From Amphibalanus amphitrite (lineage: Eukaryota > Arthropoda > Thecostraca > Balanomorpha > Balanidae), in the NCBI RefSeq assembly GCF_019059575.1, contig NW_024882937.1, positions 62,001 to 126,000 of the forward strand: 64,000 nucleotides of DNA. Reading direction: 5' to 3'. The notes beneath the pieces are model-generated. The model was not told where the DNA came from. It worked only from the letters and a program-made list of their open reading frames with translations, and made no database searches. A program made the position numbers and the translations under genes. Of the stretch, positions 35,429-49,230 are shown piece by piece; positions within the stretch are counted from its first letter, which is position 1, and each line of letters begins with the position of its first letter.

Positions 35429-36660
35429 CAGCACCCTACTAACCGGTCTCTAAAGGTGTGCCGAATTTGAATGCAATCGGCCCAGCCGTTCCTGAGATCT
35501 GGAAGCGTCACCCTGCACGTGCGCACGTGCAACCTGGGGCCCAGCAGACCTGTGCAAGACACCCTACTACGCGATCTCTAGCGGTGTGCCAAATCTGAGC
35601 ACAATTGGCCCGGCCGTTCTCGAGATCTGGAAGCGTCACCCTGCACGTGCGCACGTGCAGTTGCAGCCCAATCGTGGCACATGGAAATACATACTAAATG
35701 ACTGCAACCTACTGATCGGTATCAAGCGTTATGCCAAATTTGAACACAATCGGTCCAGCCGTTCTCGAGATCTGGAAGCGTCACCCTGCACGTGCGCACG
35801 TGCAGTTGCACCCCTACCAAGACACATGGAAATGCATCGCCTGGAAAGTGTCTACCTCCATGCCAAGTTTTAGCGCAATCGGCCCAGTAATTACCGCGAG
35901 CTATTGCGCTTATTACAAAACAGGCACCTCTTGGCTTTGCACGTGGAACGTGCGTTAGGGGTCACCCATATGCATCGAGAGTAGCACACTATGTAAAAGA
36001 AGGGAAAAAGCTACCCCACACAAAAAACCGCACGTGTATCAGCCGAGTGGTTGCCGAGATATAAGTCGTACAAAAACGTCCCCACGGCGGCCGGCCGCTA
36101 TTTAGCAGTAAAATCGTGTCGCATCCTTCTATGGGAGGTATCCCCGTCACCTGTTCGTATAATGTCTGAGCAAAGGCCATACGTTACGGTCCAAACTCCA
36201 TAGTGAGGCGGACATCGAATTTACGAGAGTTTAGCGACGAAATGATTCACTTAATTGTTAAGTAATGGGTAGACCATAAATTTTATCTAGCATCTCACCG
36301 TAGATGCAGTAAAAAGTGCTTTACTTTTCAATGTATATAAAGACTTGCTCAGCTCAATCAGTTCACTCTGTATTGGCTCAAGCCGTATCATGCGAACGCA
36401 ATACAAACTAGAGCACCGACAGCGCAGCGCTCCCCAACTCACTGCTCGCCCAGTCCACCCGGGCCGCCGCCACGACGGCCCCCCGCAAGTAGGCATCCCG
36501 CACTGCACCGACAGCCGCGGGCGACCAGCTGACCGGCCAGCTGACCGGCCAGCAGCCGGCGGGCGGCAAGCCGCGGATGGCCGACGCGCCGGCGCGGCGA
36601 GGGAGGGGAGGGACGCAGCTGAAAGACCCGACTACATATATATCAAAGAAACATTATATA

Positions 36661-37458
36661 CAGGGTGATCCAAAAAAATTGGAACCCCTAACTTAAAATT
36701 TCTGTTGTTTCAGAAATTTTTCACTTTATTGATAAATTGCAAACACCATTAGAAAGAGCGTTCAATTCTCTATCAAACCAAGTTGATTGTACTTACTTAT
36801 TATTATAAATATTGCCCTAGACATATGCCTATAAATTTGTGTCACGAAACTCAGTGAAACGGTTTTGAACATTCTATGCGCGAATCAGTGATTGACGGTT
36901 TGCTGTTCTGACCATGTCGCTTGTTGGAGGTTCATGAATAAAAATAGCTCATTCACGTGCTATTGTAAGGAAAGAAAAGGCTGACGGCCTGCTGGGACCA
37001 GTTGTCCCCCAGAGACTGCTGGCCCGCGCAGTCGGGGCTGTCCCCAAGCAACTGCAGGCCTTCGTGACGGCCCCCGGAGCTCGCGTTGAGCACATGCTGT
37101 GATGAACTGCAGAAGCTAGGACGCGTGTATCTGTTCTACTGTGTGCTTCTGTGTTAACTTTTATGAAATAAAATTGAATTTGGATGTGGTGTTATTCGCA
37201 AAAAGACAACAGATAGAGTGCTAACGGATTTCAGCGCATTGTTAACATTTGGCGATTGCGTTTCACTCAGTTTTCTGACTTTCATTCCAAAAGCTAAAAG
37301 TGTGCCAATGCTTTACAACATACATACACCAATTTGACGTGATTTTATAGAGGATTTAATGCTCTTTCTAATGGTGCTCGCAATTTGTCAATAAAGTGAA
37401 TACTTTCGGACTTAGAGACATTTTAAGTTAGGGGTTCCAAATTTTTTGGATCACCCTG
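36661..37458. mobile_element. Mariner/Tc1-like non-autonomous element (MITE), 798 bp
   Basis: The ends CAGGGTGATCC and GGATCACCCTG are flanked by TA (36659-36660 and 37459-37460). The terminal inverted repeats extend about 98 bp (36661-36759 and 37361-37458), both reaching the inner motif CACCATTAGAAAGAGC. Uninterrupted B units read ACATTATATGTAATC at this place, which fits insertion at a TA. The interior keeps a transposase C-terminal remnant and a polyadenylation signal, so it is an internally deleted relative of an autonomous element, present in only one unit. Confidence 0.92.
36938..37102 (+). pseudogene. Remnant of a Tc1/mariner-type transposase C-terminus
   Basis: 54 codons are open between a stop at 36935-36937 and TGA at 37100-37102. 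The end reads QAFVTAPGARVEHML, resembling the Tc1/mariner C-terminal pattern in which a helix with Arg is followed by G-x-x-hE-H-h-L. An AATAAA lies at 37167-37172, about 65 bp after the stop, as expected for the 3' end of the original gene. The catalytic DDE part is absent. Confidence 0.55.
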
Positions 37459-38605
37459 TATGTAATCATCGACGTGACATAAATCTGCTTTATTGGGGTT
37501 AGCGGTGTAGTCTGTGATGCCATCACAATGAAAATAGCCTAGTTTTGTAGAGCATCAAATTCTGATTCCATAACGACTCTCGCTAGTCTATTTTCAATTG
37601 TAAATAAGCCTTTTATTGCGATGCAAAGTCCCGAAATGGTGCCGACGGCGGCCGGTCCCCCGATGGTACCATACCATAGATGGTAAACAGGTTAGTTCAC
37701 ATTCCCGCCGCTATGCGGGCGGCGGCGGCGCCACCTGTCCTCGTGTCCGCCTGACACCGTAACGATTTAGGTCTGAGCTCAAATCTCGGTAATGTCGTGC
37801 TTTTTGACGAAATTTCTCAAAAACGGCAGCACGTGCAATAACGTTGTATATATCATTGGAAAGAGCATCAAAAGTTGTATAAAATATCAACTTTTGACTT
37901 AAACATATCTTAAACGTAAAAAGTTATTAAGCAGCAAAGACGCTCCCATTGACTTTCCATGTTAAAATTTTTCATTTTTAAACGAGCTTCAAAAGAGCAA
38001 ACGAATTCTGACAGCTTAACGAAGCATAACAACATGTTCTATGGTCTTTTCTCAACAAGTCCTGAAAGTTTAAACAAAATCGTATCATATAATTTTGTAC
38101 AATGAGCGAATGAAAAAGTCTCTGCAAAAACGCCCATTGACTTAACATGGGGAGCGAAAAAAGTTCAACTTTGACCTCGTGCAAAGACACGTTACGAAGT
38201 TCTGAGGGGTATACGGCGCACACTAGCGTGTACCTGAACGTGTTTGCCATAAAATGCTGGGAAGAAAACCACCTCCTTCTTGGCTCGTTTTTCCGCTATT
38301 GGCGATCGCGCAAAAAGTGTCCAAAACCCCGTTGACTTAACATGGGGAAAATGGAATCGCACGTGCCACGTGCCACGAGGTTTTAAGCGAGTAGCGACCG
38401 GTGCCATCAGGTAGATCGCCCCCGAGAGCCCATACACTGAACTTTTTACGAAAATCGCAATGCACGTTTAGGCCCCACCCAAAATGTCTCGATTCGCGGC
38501 CAGACTTGCAAAACATAGCCCGGAGACGGACCGCTCCGGTTGTTTTTCAATAGAAAAACACAATTCTAACGAATAGTGTTTGTCTTTTCAAACAACCTGC
38601 GGTTA

Positions 38606-41208
38606 AGATCTGAAAGCCTCACCCTGCACGTGCGCACGTGCAAGCTGGGTCCCAAATGACTTGTGGACGGCACCCTAGTTGCCGGTCTCTAGCGGTGTAC
38701 CGAATTTAAGCTCAATCGGCCCAGCCGTTTTCAAGATCTGGAAGCGACCCATACACGTGCGCACGTGCAGTTGCACCCCAACCGAGACACATGAGTATAC
38801 ATACTAACTGACTTGTGCACAGCACCCTACTAACCGGTCTCTAAAGGTGTGCCGAATTTGAATGCAATCGGCCCAGCCGTTCCTGAGATCTGGAAGCGTC
38901 ACCCTGCACGTGCGCACGTGCAACCTGGGGCCCAGCAGACCTGTGCAAGACACCCTACTACGCGATCTCTAGCGGTGTGCCAAATCTGAGCACAATTGGC
39001 CCGGCCGTTCTCGAGATCTGGAAGCGTCACCCTGCACGTGCGCACGTGCAGTTGCACCCCAATCGTGGCACATGGAAATACATACTAAATGACTGCAACC
39101 TACTGATCGGTATCAAGCGTTATGCCAAATTTGAACACAATCGGTCCAGCCGTTCTCGAGATCTGGAAGCGTCACCCTGCACGTGCGCAGGTGCAGTTGC
39201 ACCCCTACCAAGACACATGGAAATGCATCGCCTGGAAAGTGTCTACCTCCATGCCAAGTTTTAGCGCAATCGGCCCAGTAATTACCGCGAGCTATTGCGC
39301 TTATTACAAAACAGGCACCTCTTGGCTTTGCACGTGGAACGTGCGTTAGGGGTCACCCATATGCATCGAGAGTAGCACACTATGTGAAAGAAGGGAAAAA
39401 GCTACCCCACACCATAAACCGCACGTGTATCAGCCCAGTGGTTGCCGAGATATAAGTCGTACAAAAACGTCCCCACGGCGGCCGGCCGCTATTTAGCAGT
39501 AAAATCGTGTCGCATCCTTCTATGGGAGGTATCCCCGTCACCTGTTCGTATACTGTCTGAGCAAAGGCCATACGTTACGGTCCAAACTCCATAGGTGAGG
39601 CGGACATACGAATTTACGAGAGTTTAGCGACGAAATGATTCACTTAATTGTTAAGTAATGGGTACCATTAGGTAGACCATAAATTTTATCTAGCATCTCA
39701 CCGTAGATGCAGTAAAAAGTGCTTTACTTTTCAATGTATATAAAGACTTGCTCAGCTCAATCAGTTCACTCTGTATTGGCTCAAGCCGTATCATGCGAAC
39801 GCAATACAAACTAGAGCACCGACAGCGCAGCGCTCCCCAACTCACTGCTCGCCCAGTCCACCCGGGCCGCCGCCACGACGGCCCCCCGCAAGTAGGCATC
39901 CCGCACTGCACCGACAGCCGCGGGCGACCAGCTGACCGGCCAGCTGACCGGCCAGCAGCCGGCGGGCGGCAAGCCGCGGATGGCCGACCCGCCGGCGCGG
40001 CGAGGGAGGGGAGGGACGCAGCTGAAAGACCCGACTACATATATATCAAAGAAACATTATATGTAATCATCGATGACGCGACATAAATCTGCTTTATTGG
40101 GGTTAGCGGTGTAGTCTGTGATGCCATCACAATGAAAATAGCCTAGTTTTGTAGAGCATCAAATTCTGATTCCATAACGACTCTCGCTAGTCCATTTTCA
40201 ATTGTAGATAAGCCTTTTATTGCGATGCAAAGTCCCGAAATGGTGCCGACGGCGGCCGGTCCCCCGATGGTACCATACCATAGATGGTAAACAGGTTAGT
40301 TCACATTCCCGCCGCTATGCGGGCGGCGGCGGCGCCACCTGTCCTCGTGTCCGCCTGACACCGTAACGATATAGGTCTGAGCTCAAATCTCGGTAATGTC
40401 GTGCTTTTTTGCTATATTTCTCAAAAACGGCACCACGTGCAATAAAGTTGTATATATCATTGGAAAGAGCATCAAAAGTTGTATAAAATATCAACTTTTG
40501 ACTTAAACATATCTTTAACGTAAAAAGTTATAAAGCAGCAAAGACGCTCCCATTGACTTTGCATGTTAAAAAATTTCTTCTTTAAACGAGCTCAAAAAGA
40601 ACAAACGAATTCTGACAGCTTAACGAAGCATAACAACATATTCTATGGTCTTTTCTCAACAAGTCCTGAAAGTTTAAACAAAATCGTATCATATAATTTT
40701 GTACAATGAGCGAATGAAAATGCCTCTGCAAAAACGCCCATTGACTTAACATGGGGAGCGAAAAAAGTTCAACTTCAAAGTCGTACTACAAAAAGTATCG
40801 ACTTCTTACGGGTATACGACGCACAGGGGCGTGTACCTGAACGTGTCGGCCATAAAATGGTGTGCAGCAAACCATACCTTGACCTGCGATTTTTCCCGCT
40901 ATTCGCGAACGCGCAAAAAGTGTCCAAAACCCCTTTGACTTAACATGGGGAAAATGGAATCGCACGTGTCACGTGCCACGAGGTTTTAAGCGAGTAGCGA
41001 CCGGTGCCATCAGGTAGATCGCCCCCGAGAGCCCATACGCTGAACTTTTTACGAAAATCGCAATGCACGTTTAGGCCCCACCCAAAATGTCTCGATTCGC
41101 TGCCAGACTTGCAAAACATAGCCCGGAGAACGACCGCTCCGGTTGTTTTTCAATAGAAAAACACAATTCTAACGAATAGTGTTTGTCTTTTCAAACAACC
41201 TGCGGTTA
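38606..41208. repeat. Unit B8 (2603 bp; copy of B1 with a later start)
   Basis: It starts at AGATCTGAAAGCCTCACCC after J, with no H. From there it follows B1 at an offset of 28311. Short-C lineage with TATATAAAG. J is at 41113-41208. Confidence 0.9.
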
Positions 41209-41833
41209 CAAGATCTTGAAACGACCCCTCCACGTGCGCACGTGCAGTTGCATCTCAACCGTGACACATGGAAATACATACTAACTGACTTGTGCACGGC
41301 ACCCTACTGATCGATCTCTAGATGTTTGCCGAATTTGAGTGCAATCGGTCCAGCCGTTCTTGAAATCTGGAAGCGTCACCCTGCACGTGCGCACGTGCAA
41401 GATGGGTCCAAACTGACTTGCGCACGGCACCCTACTAATCGGTCTCTAGCGGTGTACCAAATTTGAACTCAATCGGCCCGGCCGTTCTCGAGATCTGGAA
41501 GCGTCACCCTGCACGTGCGCACGTGCAGTTGCACCCCAATCGTGGCACATGGAAATACATACTAAATGACTGCAACCTACTGATCGGTATCAAGCGTTAT
41601 GCCAAATTTGAACACAATCGGTCCAGCCGTTCTCGAGATCTGGTCGCCCCCGGGAGCCCATACCCTGAAATTTTTACGAAAATCGCAATGCACGTTTAGG
41701 CCCCACCCAAAATGTCTCGATTCGCTGCCAGACTTGCAAAACATAGCCCGGAGAACGACCGCTCCGGTTGTTTTTCAATAGAAAAACACAATTCTAACGA
41801 ATAGTGTTTGTCTTTTCAAACAACCTGCGGTTA
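41209..41833. repeat. Unit B9 (625 bp; large internal deletion)
   Basis: It begins at CAAGATCTTGAAACG like B5 and B10. About 434 bp later, at GAGATCTGG, it jumps into the end of the common 3' domain (TCGCCCCCGGGAGCCC) and ends with J at 41738-41833. About 1.87 kb is missing relative to B10, including the B module. Confidence 0.92.
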
Positions 41834-44326
41834 CAAGATCTTGAAACGACCCCTCCACGTGCGCACGTGCAGTTGCATCTCAACCGTGACACATGGAAAT
41901 ACATACTAACTGACTTGTGCACGGCACCCTACTGATCGATCTCTAGATGTTTGCCGAATTTGAGTGCAATCGGTCCAGCCGTTCTTGAAATCTGGAAGCG
42001 TCACCCTGCACGTGCGCACGTGCAAGATGGGTCCAAACTGACTTGCGCACGGCACCCTACTAATCGGTCTCTAGCGGTGTACCAAATTTGAACTCAATCG
42101 GCCCGGCCGTTCTCGAGATCTGGAAGCGTCACCCTGCACGTGCGCACGTGCAGTTGCACCCCAATCGTGGCACATGGAAATACATACTAAATGACTGCAA
42201 CCTACTGATCGGTATCAAGCGTTATGCCAAATTTGAACACAATCGGTCCAGCCGTTCTCGAGATCTGGAAGCGTCACCCTGCACGTGCGCACGTGCAGTT
42301 GCACCCCTACCAAGACACATGGAAATGCATCGCCTGGAAAGTGTCTACCTCCATGCCAAGTTTTAGCGCAATCGGCCCAGTAATTACCGCGAGCTATTGC
42401 GCTTATTACAAAACAGGCACCTCTTGGCTTTGCACGTGGAACGTGCGTTAGGGGTCACCCATATGCATCGAGAGTAGCACACTATGTGAAAGAAGGGAAA
42501 AAGCTACCCCACACAAAAAAACCGCACGTGTATCAGCCCAGTGGTTGCCGAGATATAAGTCGTACAAAAACGTCCCCACGGCGGCCGGCCGCTATTTAGC
42601 AGTAAAATCGTGTCGCATCCTTCTATTAGAGGTATCCCCGTCACCTGTTCGTATACTGTCTGAGCAAAGGCCATACGTTACGGTCCAAACTCCATAGTGA
42701 GGCGGACATACGAATTTACGAGAGTTTAGCGACGAAATGATTCACTTAATTGTTAAGTAATGGGTACCATTAGGTAGACCATAAATTTTATCTAGCATCT
42801 CACCGTAGATGCAGTAAAAAGTGCTTTACTTTTCAATGTATGTAAAGACTTGCTCAGCTCAATCAGTTCACTCTGTATTGGCTCAAGCCGTATCATGCGA
42901 ACGCAATACAAACTAGAGCACCGACAGCGCAGCGCTCCCCAACTCACTGCTCGCCCAGTCCACCCGGGCCGCCGCCACGACGGCCCCCCCCCCCCCCCCC
43001 GCAAGTAGGCATCCCGCACTGCACCGACAGCCGCGGGCGACCAGCTGACCGGCCAGCTGACCGGCCAGCAGCCGGCGGGCGGCAAGCCACGGATGGCCGA
43101 CCCGCCGGCGCGGCGAGGGAGGGGAGGGACGCAGCTGAAAGACCCGACTACATATATATCAAAGAATGATACATTATATGTAATCATCGATGACGCGACA
43201 TAAATCTGCTTTATTGGGGTTAGCGGTGTAGTCTGTGATGCCATCACAATGAAAATAGCCTAGTTTTGTAGAGCATCAAATTCTGATTCCATAACGACTC
43301 TCGCTAGTCCATTTTCAATTGTAAATAAGCCTTTTATTGCGATGCAAAGTCCCGAAATGGTGCCGACGGCGGCCGGTCCCCCGATGGTACCATACCATAG
43401 ATGGTAAACAGGTTAGTTCACATTCCCGCCGCTATGCGGGCGGCGGCGGCGCCACCTGTCCTCGTGTCCGCCTGACACCGTAACGATATAGGTCTGAGCT
43501 CAAATCTCGGTAATGTCGTGCTTTTTTACTATATTTCTCAAAAACGGCACCACGTGCAATAAAGTTGTATATATCATTGGAAAGAGCATCAAAAGTTGTA
43601 TAACCTATCAACTTTTCACATAAATATATCTCAACTGTAAAAAGTTATTAAGCAGCAAAGACGCTCCCATTGACTTTCCATGTTAAAATTTTTCATTTTT
43701 AAACGAGCCTAAAAAGAACAAACGAATTTGCACAGCTTAAAGAAGCATAACAACATGTTCTATGGTCTTTTCTCAACAAGTCCTGGAAGTTTAAACAAAA
43801 TCGTATCATATAATTTTGTACAATGAGCGAATGAAAAAGTCTCTGCAAAAATGCCCATTGACTTAACATGGGGAGCGAAAAAAGTTCAACTTTGACCTCG
43901 TGCAAAGTCACGTTACGAAGTTCTGAGGGGTATACGGCGCACACTAGCGTGTACCCAAACGTGTTTGCCATAAAATGCTGGGAAGAAAACCACCTCTTCC
44001 TTGGCTCGTTTTCCCGCTATTCGCGATCGCGCAAAAAGTGTCCAAAACCCCATTGACTTAACATGGGGAAAATGGAATCGCACGTGCCACGTGCCACGAG
44101 GTTTTAAGCGAGTAGCGACCGAAGCCATCAGGTAGATCGCCCCCGGGAGCCCATACCCTGAAATTTTTACGAAAATCGCAATGCACGTTTAGGCCCCGGT
44201 CAAGTTGCCCCAATTCGCGGCCAGACTTGCAAAACATAGCCCGGAGACGGACCGCTCCGGTTGTTTTTCAATAGAAAAACACAATTCTAACGAATAGTGT
44301 TTGTCTTTTCAAACAACCTGCGGTTA
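41834..44326. repeat. Unit B10 (2493 bp; copy of B5)
   Basis: Same start, length and markers as B5 at an offset of 11575; the poly-C run is 17 (about 42984-43000) against 16 in B5. J is at 44231-44326. Confidence 0.9.
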
Positions 44327-46690
44327 CTAACTGACTTGTGCACGGCACCCTACTGATCGATCTCTAGATGTTTGCCGAATTTGAGTGCAATCGGTCCAGC
44401 CGTTCTTGAAATCTGGAAGCGTCACCCTGCACGTGCGCACGTGCAAGATGGGTCCAAACTGACTTGCGCACGGCACCCTACTAATCGGTCTCTAGCGGTG
44501 TACCAAATTTGAACTCAATCGGCCCGGCCGTTCTCGAGATCTGGAAGCGTCACCCTGCACGTGCGCACGTGCAGTTGCACCCCAATCGTGGCACATGGAA
44601 ATACATACTAAATGACTGCAACCTACTGATCGGTATCAAGCGTTATGCCAAATTTGAACACAATCGGTCCAGCCGTTCTCGAGATCTGGAAGCGTCACCC
44701 TGCACGTGCGCACGTGCAGTTGCACCCCTACCAAGACACATGGAAATGCATCGCCTGGAAAGTGTCTACCTCCATGCCAAGTTTTAGCGCAATCGGCCCA
44801 GTAATTACCGCGAGCTATTGCGCTTATTACAAAACAGGCACCTCTTGGCTTTGCACGTGGAACGTGCGTTAGGGGTCACCCATATGCATCGAGAGTAGCA
44901 CACTATGTGAAAGAAGGGAAAAAGCTACCCCACACAAAAAAACCGCACGTGTATCAGCCCAGTGGTTGCCGAGATATAAGTCGTACAAAAACGTCCCCAC
45001 GGCGGCCGGCCGCTATTTAGCAGTAAAATCGTGTCGCATCCTTCTATTAGAGGTATCCCCGTCACCTGTTCGTATACTGTCTGAGCAAAGGCCATACGTT
45101 ACGGTCCAAACTCCATAGTGAGGCGGACATACGAATTTACGAGAGTTTAGCGACGAAATGATTCACTTAATTGTTAAGTAATGGGTACCATTAGGTAGAC
45201 CATAAATTTTATCTAGCATCTCACCGTAGATGCAGTAAAAAGTGCTTTACTTTTCAATGTATGTAAAGACTTGCTCAGCTCAATCAGTTCACTCTGTATT
45301 GGCTCAAGCCGTATCATGCGAACGCAATACAAACTAGAGCACCGACAGCGCAGCGCTCCCCAACTCACTGCTCGCCCAGTCCACCCGGGCCGCCGCCACG
45401 ACGGCCCCCCCCCCCGCAAGTAGGCATCCCGCACTGCACCGACAGCCGCGGGCGACCAGCTGACCGGCCAGCTGACCGGCCAGCAGCCGGCGGGCGGCAA
45501 GCCACGGATGGCCGACCCGCCGGCGCGGCGAGGGAGGGGAGGGACGCAGCTGAAAGACCCGACTACATATATATCAAAGAATGATACATTATATGTAATC
45601 ATCGATGACGCGACATAAATCTGCTTTATTGGGTTTAGCGGTGTAGTCTGTGATGCCATCACAATGAAAATAGCCTAGTTTTGTAGAGCATCAAATTCTG
45701 ATTCCATAACGACTCTCGCTAGTCCATTTTCAATTGTAAATAAGCCTTTTATTGCGATGCAAAGTCCCGAAATGGTGCCGACGGCGGCCGGTCCCCCGAT
45801 GGTACCATACCATAGATGGTAAACAGGTTAGTTCACATTCCCGCCGCTATGCGGGCGGCGGCGGCGCCACCTGTCCTCGTGTCCGCCTGACACCGTAACG
45901 ATATAGGTCTGAGCTCAAATCTCGGTAATGTCGTGCTTTTTTACTATATTTCTCAAAAACGGCACCACGTGCAATAAAGTTGTATATATCATTGGAAAGA
46001 GCATCAAAAGTTGTATAACCTATCAACTTTTCACTTAAATATATCTCAACTGTAAAAAGTTATTAAGCAGCAAAGACGCTCCCATTCACTTTCCATGTTA
46101 AAATTTTTCATTTTTAAACGAGCCTAAAAAGAACAAACGAATTTGCACAGCTTAAAGAAGCATAACAACATGTTCTATGGTCTTTTCTCAACAAGTCCTG
46201 AAAGTTTAAACAAAATCGTATCATATAATTTTGTACAATGAGCGAATGAAAAAGTCTCTGCAAAAACGCCCATTGACTTAACATGGGGAGCGAAAAAAGT
46301 TCAACTTTGACCTCGTGCAAAGACACGTTACGAAGTTCTGAGGGGTATACGGCGCACACTAGCGTGTACCCAAACGTGTTTGCCATAAAATGCTGGGATG
46401 AAAACCACCCCTTCCTTGGCTCGTTTTCCCGCTATTCGCGATTGCGCAAAAAGTGTCCCAAACCCCCATTGACTTACTATGGGAAAAATGGAATCGCACG
46501 TGCCACGTGCCACGAGGTTTTAAGCGAGTAGCGACCGGTGCCATCAGGTAGATCGCCTCCGGGAGCCCATACACTGAACTTTTTACGAAAATCGCAATGC
46601 ACGTTTAGGCCCCGGTCAAGTTGCCCCAATTCGCGGCCAGACTTGCAAAACATAGCCCGGAGAAGGACCGCTCCGGTTGTTTTTCAATAG
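44327..46690. repeat. Unit B11 (2364 bp; truncated at both ends)
   Basis: It starts at CTAACTGACTTGTGC after GCGGTTA and ends in a J cut off inside its hairpin loop (TTTTTCAATAG at 46690), directly joined to ACCAGCATCTG of the next unit. It has an 11-C run and TATGTAAAG. The 3' half matches B2 at an offset of 30716. Confidence 0.9.
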
Positions 46691-49230
46691 ACCAGCATCT
46701 GCGATGCTGGGCTCCGCATCGCGGGACCGCAGGTTGTTTGAGCAAACACCTTTGTAAACGCAGCAAAAACGCCCGCCGCCAAACGAGAGGATGAGCCTTG
46801 CACGTGCAGACCGGAGTCGATGTGCTACGGACTGACGTGCACGGCACCCTATTCGCCGGTCTATAGCGGTGTGCCAAATTTGAGTGCAATCGACCCGGCC
46901 ATTTTTGAGATCTGGAAGCGTCGCCCACACTGCACTGCACGTTCGCACGTGCAGCCTGGGTCCCAATTGACTTGTGCACGGCACTTTATTCGCTGGTTTC
47001 TAGCGATGTACCAAACTTAATCTGAATCGGCCCAGCCGTTTCCAAGATCTGGAAACGACCCCTACACGTGCGCACGTGCAGCTGCACCCCAACCGTGGCA
47101 CATGAAAATACATACTTACTGACTTGTACACGGCACCCTACTAACCAGTCTCTAGCGGTATGCCAAATTTGAGCACAGTCGGCCCAGCCGTTCTTGAGAT
47201 CTGGAAGCGTCAGCCTGCACGTGCGCACGTGCCAAATGGGTCCCATCTAAGTTGTGCACGGCACCCTACTCGCCGATCCCTAACGGTGTGCCAACTTTGA
47301 TCACAATCGGCCCAGCCGTTCTCGAGATCTGGAAGCGTCACCCTGCCCGTGCGCACGTGCAGCTGCACCCCAACCGTGACACACGGAAATGTACGTGCGC
47401 ACGTGCAACGTGGGTCCCAATCGACTTGTGCACGGCATCCCATTCGCCGGTTTCTAGCGATGTACCAAATTTGAGTTCAATCGGCCCAGTCAATTTCAAG
47501 ATCTGGAAGCGACCCCTGGACGTGCGCACGTGCAGCTGCACCCCAACCGTGGCACATGAAAATACATACTAACTGACTTGTGCACGGCACCCTACTAACC
47601 AGTCTCTAGCGGTATGCCAAATTTGAGCACAGTCGGCCCAGCCGTTCTTGAGATCTGGAAGCGTCAGCCTGCACGTGCGCACGTGCAAACTGGGACCCAT
47701 CTGATTTGTGCACTGCACCCTACTCGCCGATCCCTGGCGGTTTGCCAACTTTGGTCACAATCGGCCCGGCCGTTCTCGAGATCTGGAAGCGTCACCCTAC
47801 ACGTGTGCACGTGCAATAGCACCCCAACCGTGACACATGGAAATGCATTGCGCTGCGGGTGCCTACATCCAGGCCAAGGATCATGCCCAAGGATGCGGAG
47901 CCCAACTGACTTGTGCAGGGCACCCTACTAAACGGTCTCTAGCAGTGTATTAAATCTGAGCACAATCGGCACCTCCATTCTCGAGATCTGGAAGCGTGAC
48001 CCTGCTCGTGCGCACGTGCAGCAGCACCCCGACCGCAGCACACGGAAACGCATCGCCCGGTATGTGCCTACATCCCTGCCAAGTTTCAGCAGAATCAACC
48101 CAGCAATTACCGTGTTATTGTCATTACAACAAAAGTGACACCTCTCCGTTTTACACGGGTCACGTGCAGTAGGGGTCACCCGCAAGCATCGTGCGTAGTA
48201 AAATACTTGTAAGAAGGGTATACGCTACCCCACACAAAAACCGCAAGTGTATCGGTCCCCTGGTTGCGGAGATAGAAGTCGTACAAAAGCGTCCCCACGA
48301 CGGCCGGCCGCTAATATTTAGCATTTAATCGCATCCTTCAATGGGAGGTATCCCCGTCACCTGTTCGTATACTCTCTGAGCCAAGGCCATATATAGGTCT
48401 GAGCTCAAATCTCGGTAATGTCGTGCTTTTTTACTAAATTTCTCAAAAACGGCACAACGTGCAAGAACGATCTATACATCATTGGAAAGAGCATTAAAAG
48501 TCGTATAATCTATAAACTTTTCACTTAAATATATGTTCAACGTACAAAGTTATTAAGCACCAAAGACGCTCCCATTGACTTTCCATGTTAAAAATTTTCA
48601 ATTTTAAACGAGCTTAAAAAGAACAAACGAATTCTGACAGCTTAACGAAGCATAACAACATGTTCTATGGTCGTTTCTCAACAAGTCCTGAAAGTTTAAA
48701 CAAAATCGTATCATATAATTTTGTACAATGAACAAATGAAAATGTCTCTGCAAAAACGCCCATTGACTTAACATGGGGAGCGAAAAAAGTTCAACTTCAA
48801 ACTCGTGCATCTCAAGTTAACGAATTCTGACGGGTATACGGCGCACACGGGCGTGTACCTGAACGTGTCGGTCATAAAATGGTGGGCAGCAAGCCATACC
48901 TTGTTCCGCGATTTTTTCCGCTATTCCCGATCGCGCAAAAAGTGTCCAAAATCCCGTTGACTTAACATGGGGAAAATGGAATCGCACGTGCCACGTGCCA
49001 CGAGGTTTTAAGCGAGTAGCGACCGGTGCCATCAGGTAGATCGCCTGCGGGAGCCCATACCCTGAACTTTTTACGTAGATTGAGCGATTCGTCTAGGCTG
49101 CGACCAAGTTGTACTGATTCGCGGCCAGACTTGCAAAACATAGCCCGGAGAAGGACCGCTCCGGTTGTTTTTCAATAGAAAAACACAATTCTAACGAATA
49201 GTGTTTGTCTTTTCAAACAACCTGCGGTTA
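46691..49230. repeat. Unit C12 (2540 bp; B-like unit without the TIR module)
   Basis: H is followed by the longest subrepeat block in the window (about 46830-48100) with more sequence divergence between copies. At 48386-48396 it reads CCATATATAGG, the empty site of the B module. B-type J is at 49135-49230. I take C units as the older form. Confidence 0.88.

Larger units (their letters stand above)
35429..38605. repeat. Unit B7 (3177 bp; 5'-truncated, interrupted by a MITE)
   Basis: It starts at CAGCACCCTACTAACCGG after J, with no H. It is short-C lineage with TATATAAAG. A 798-bp mariner-like MITE splits the B module. Without it the unit is about 2.38 kb. J is at 38510-38605. Confidence 0.9.
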
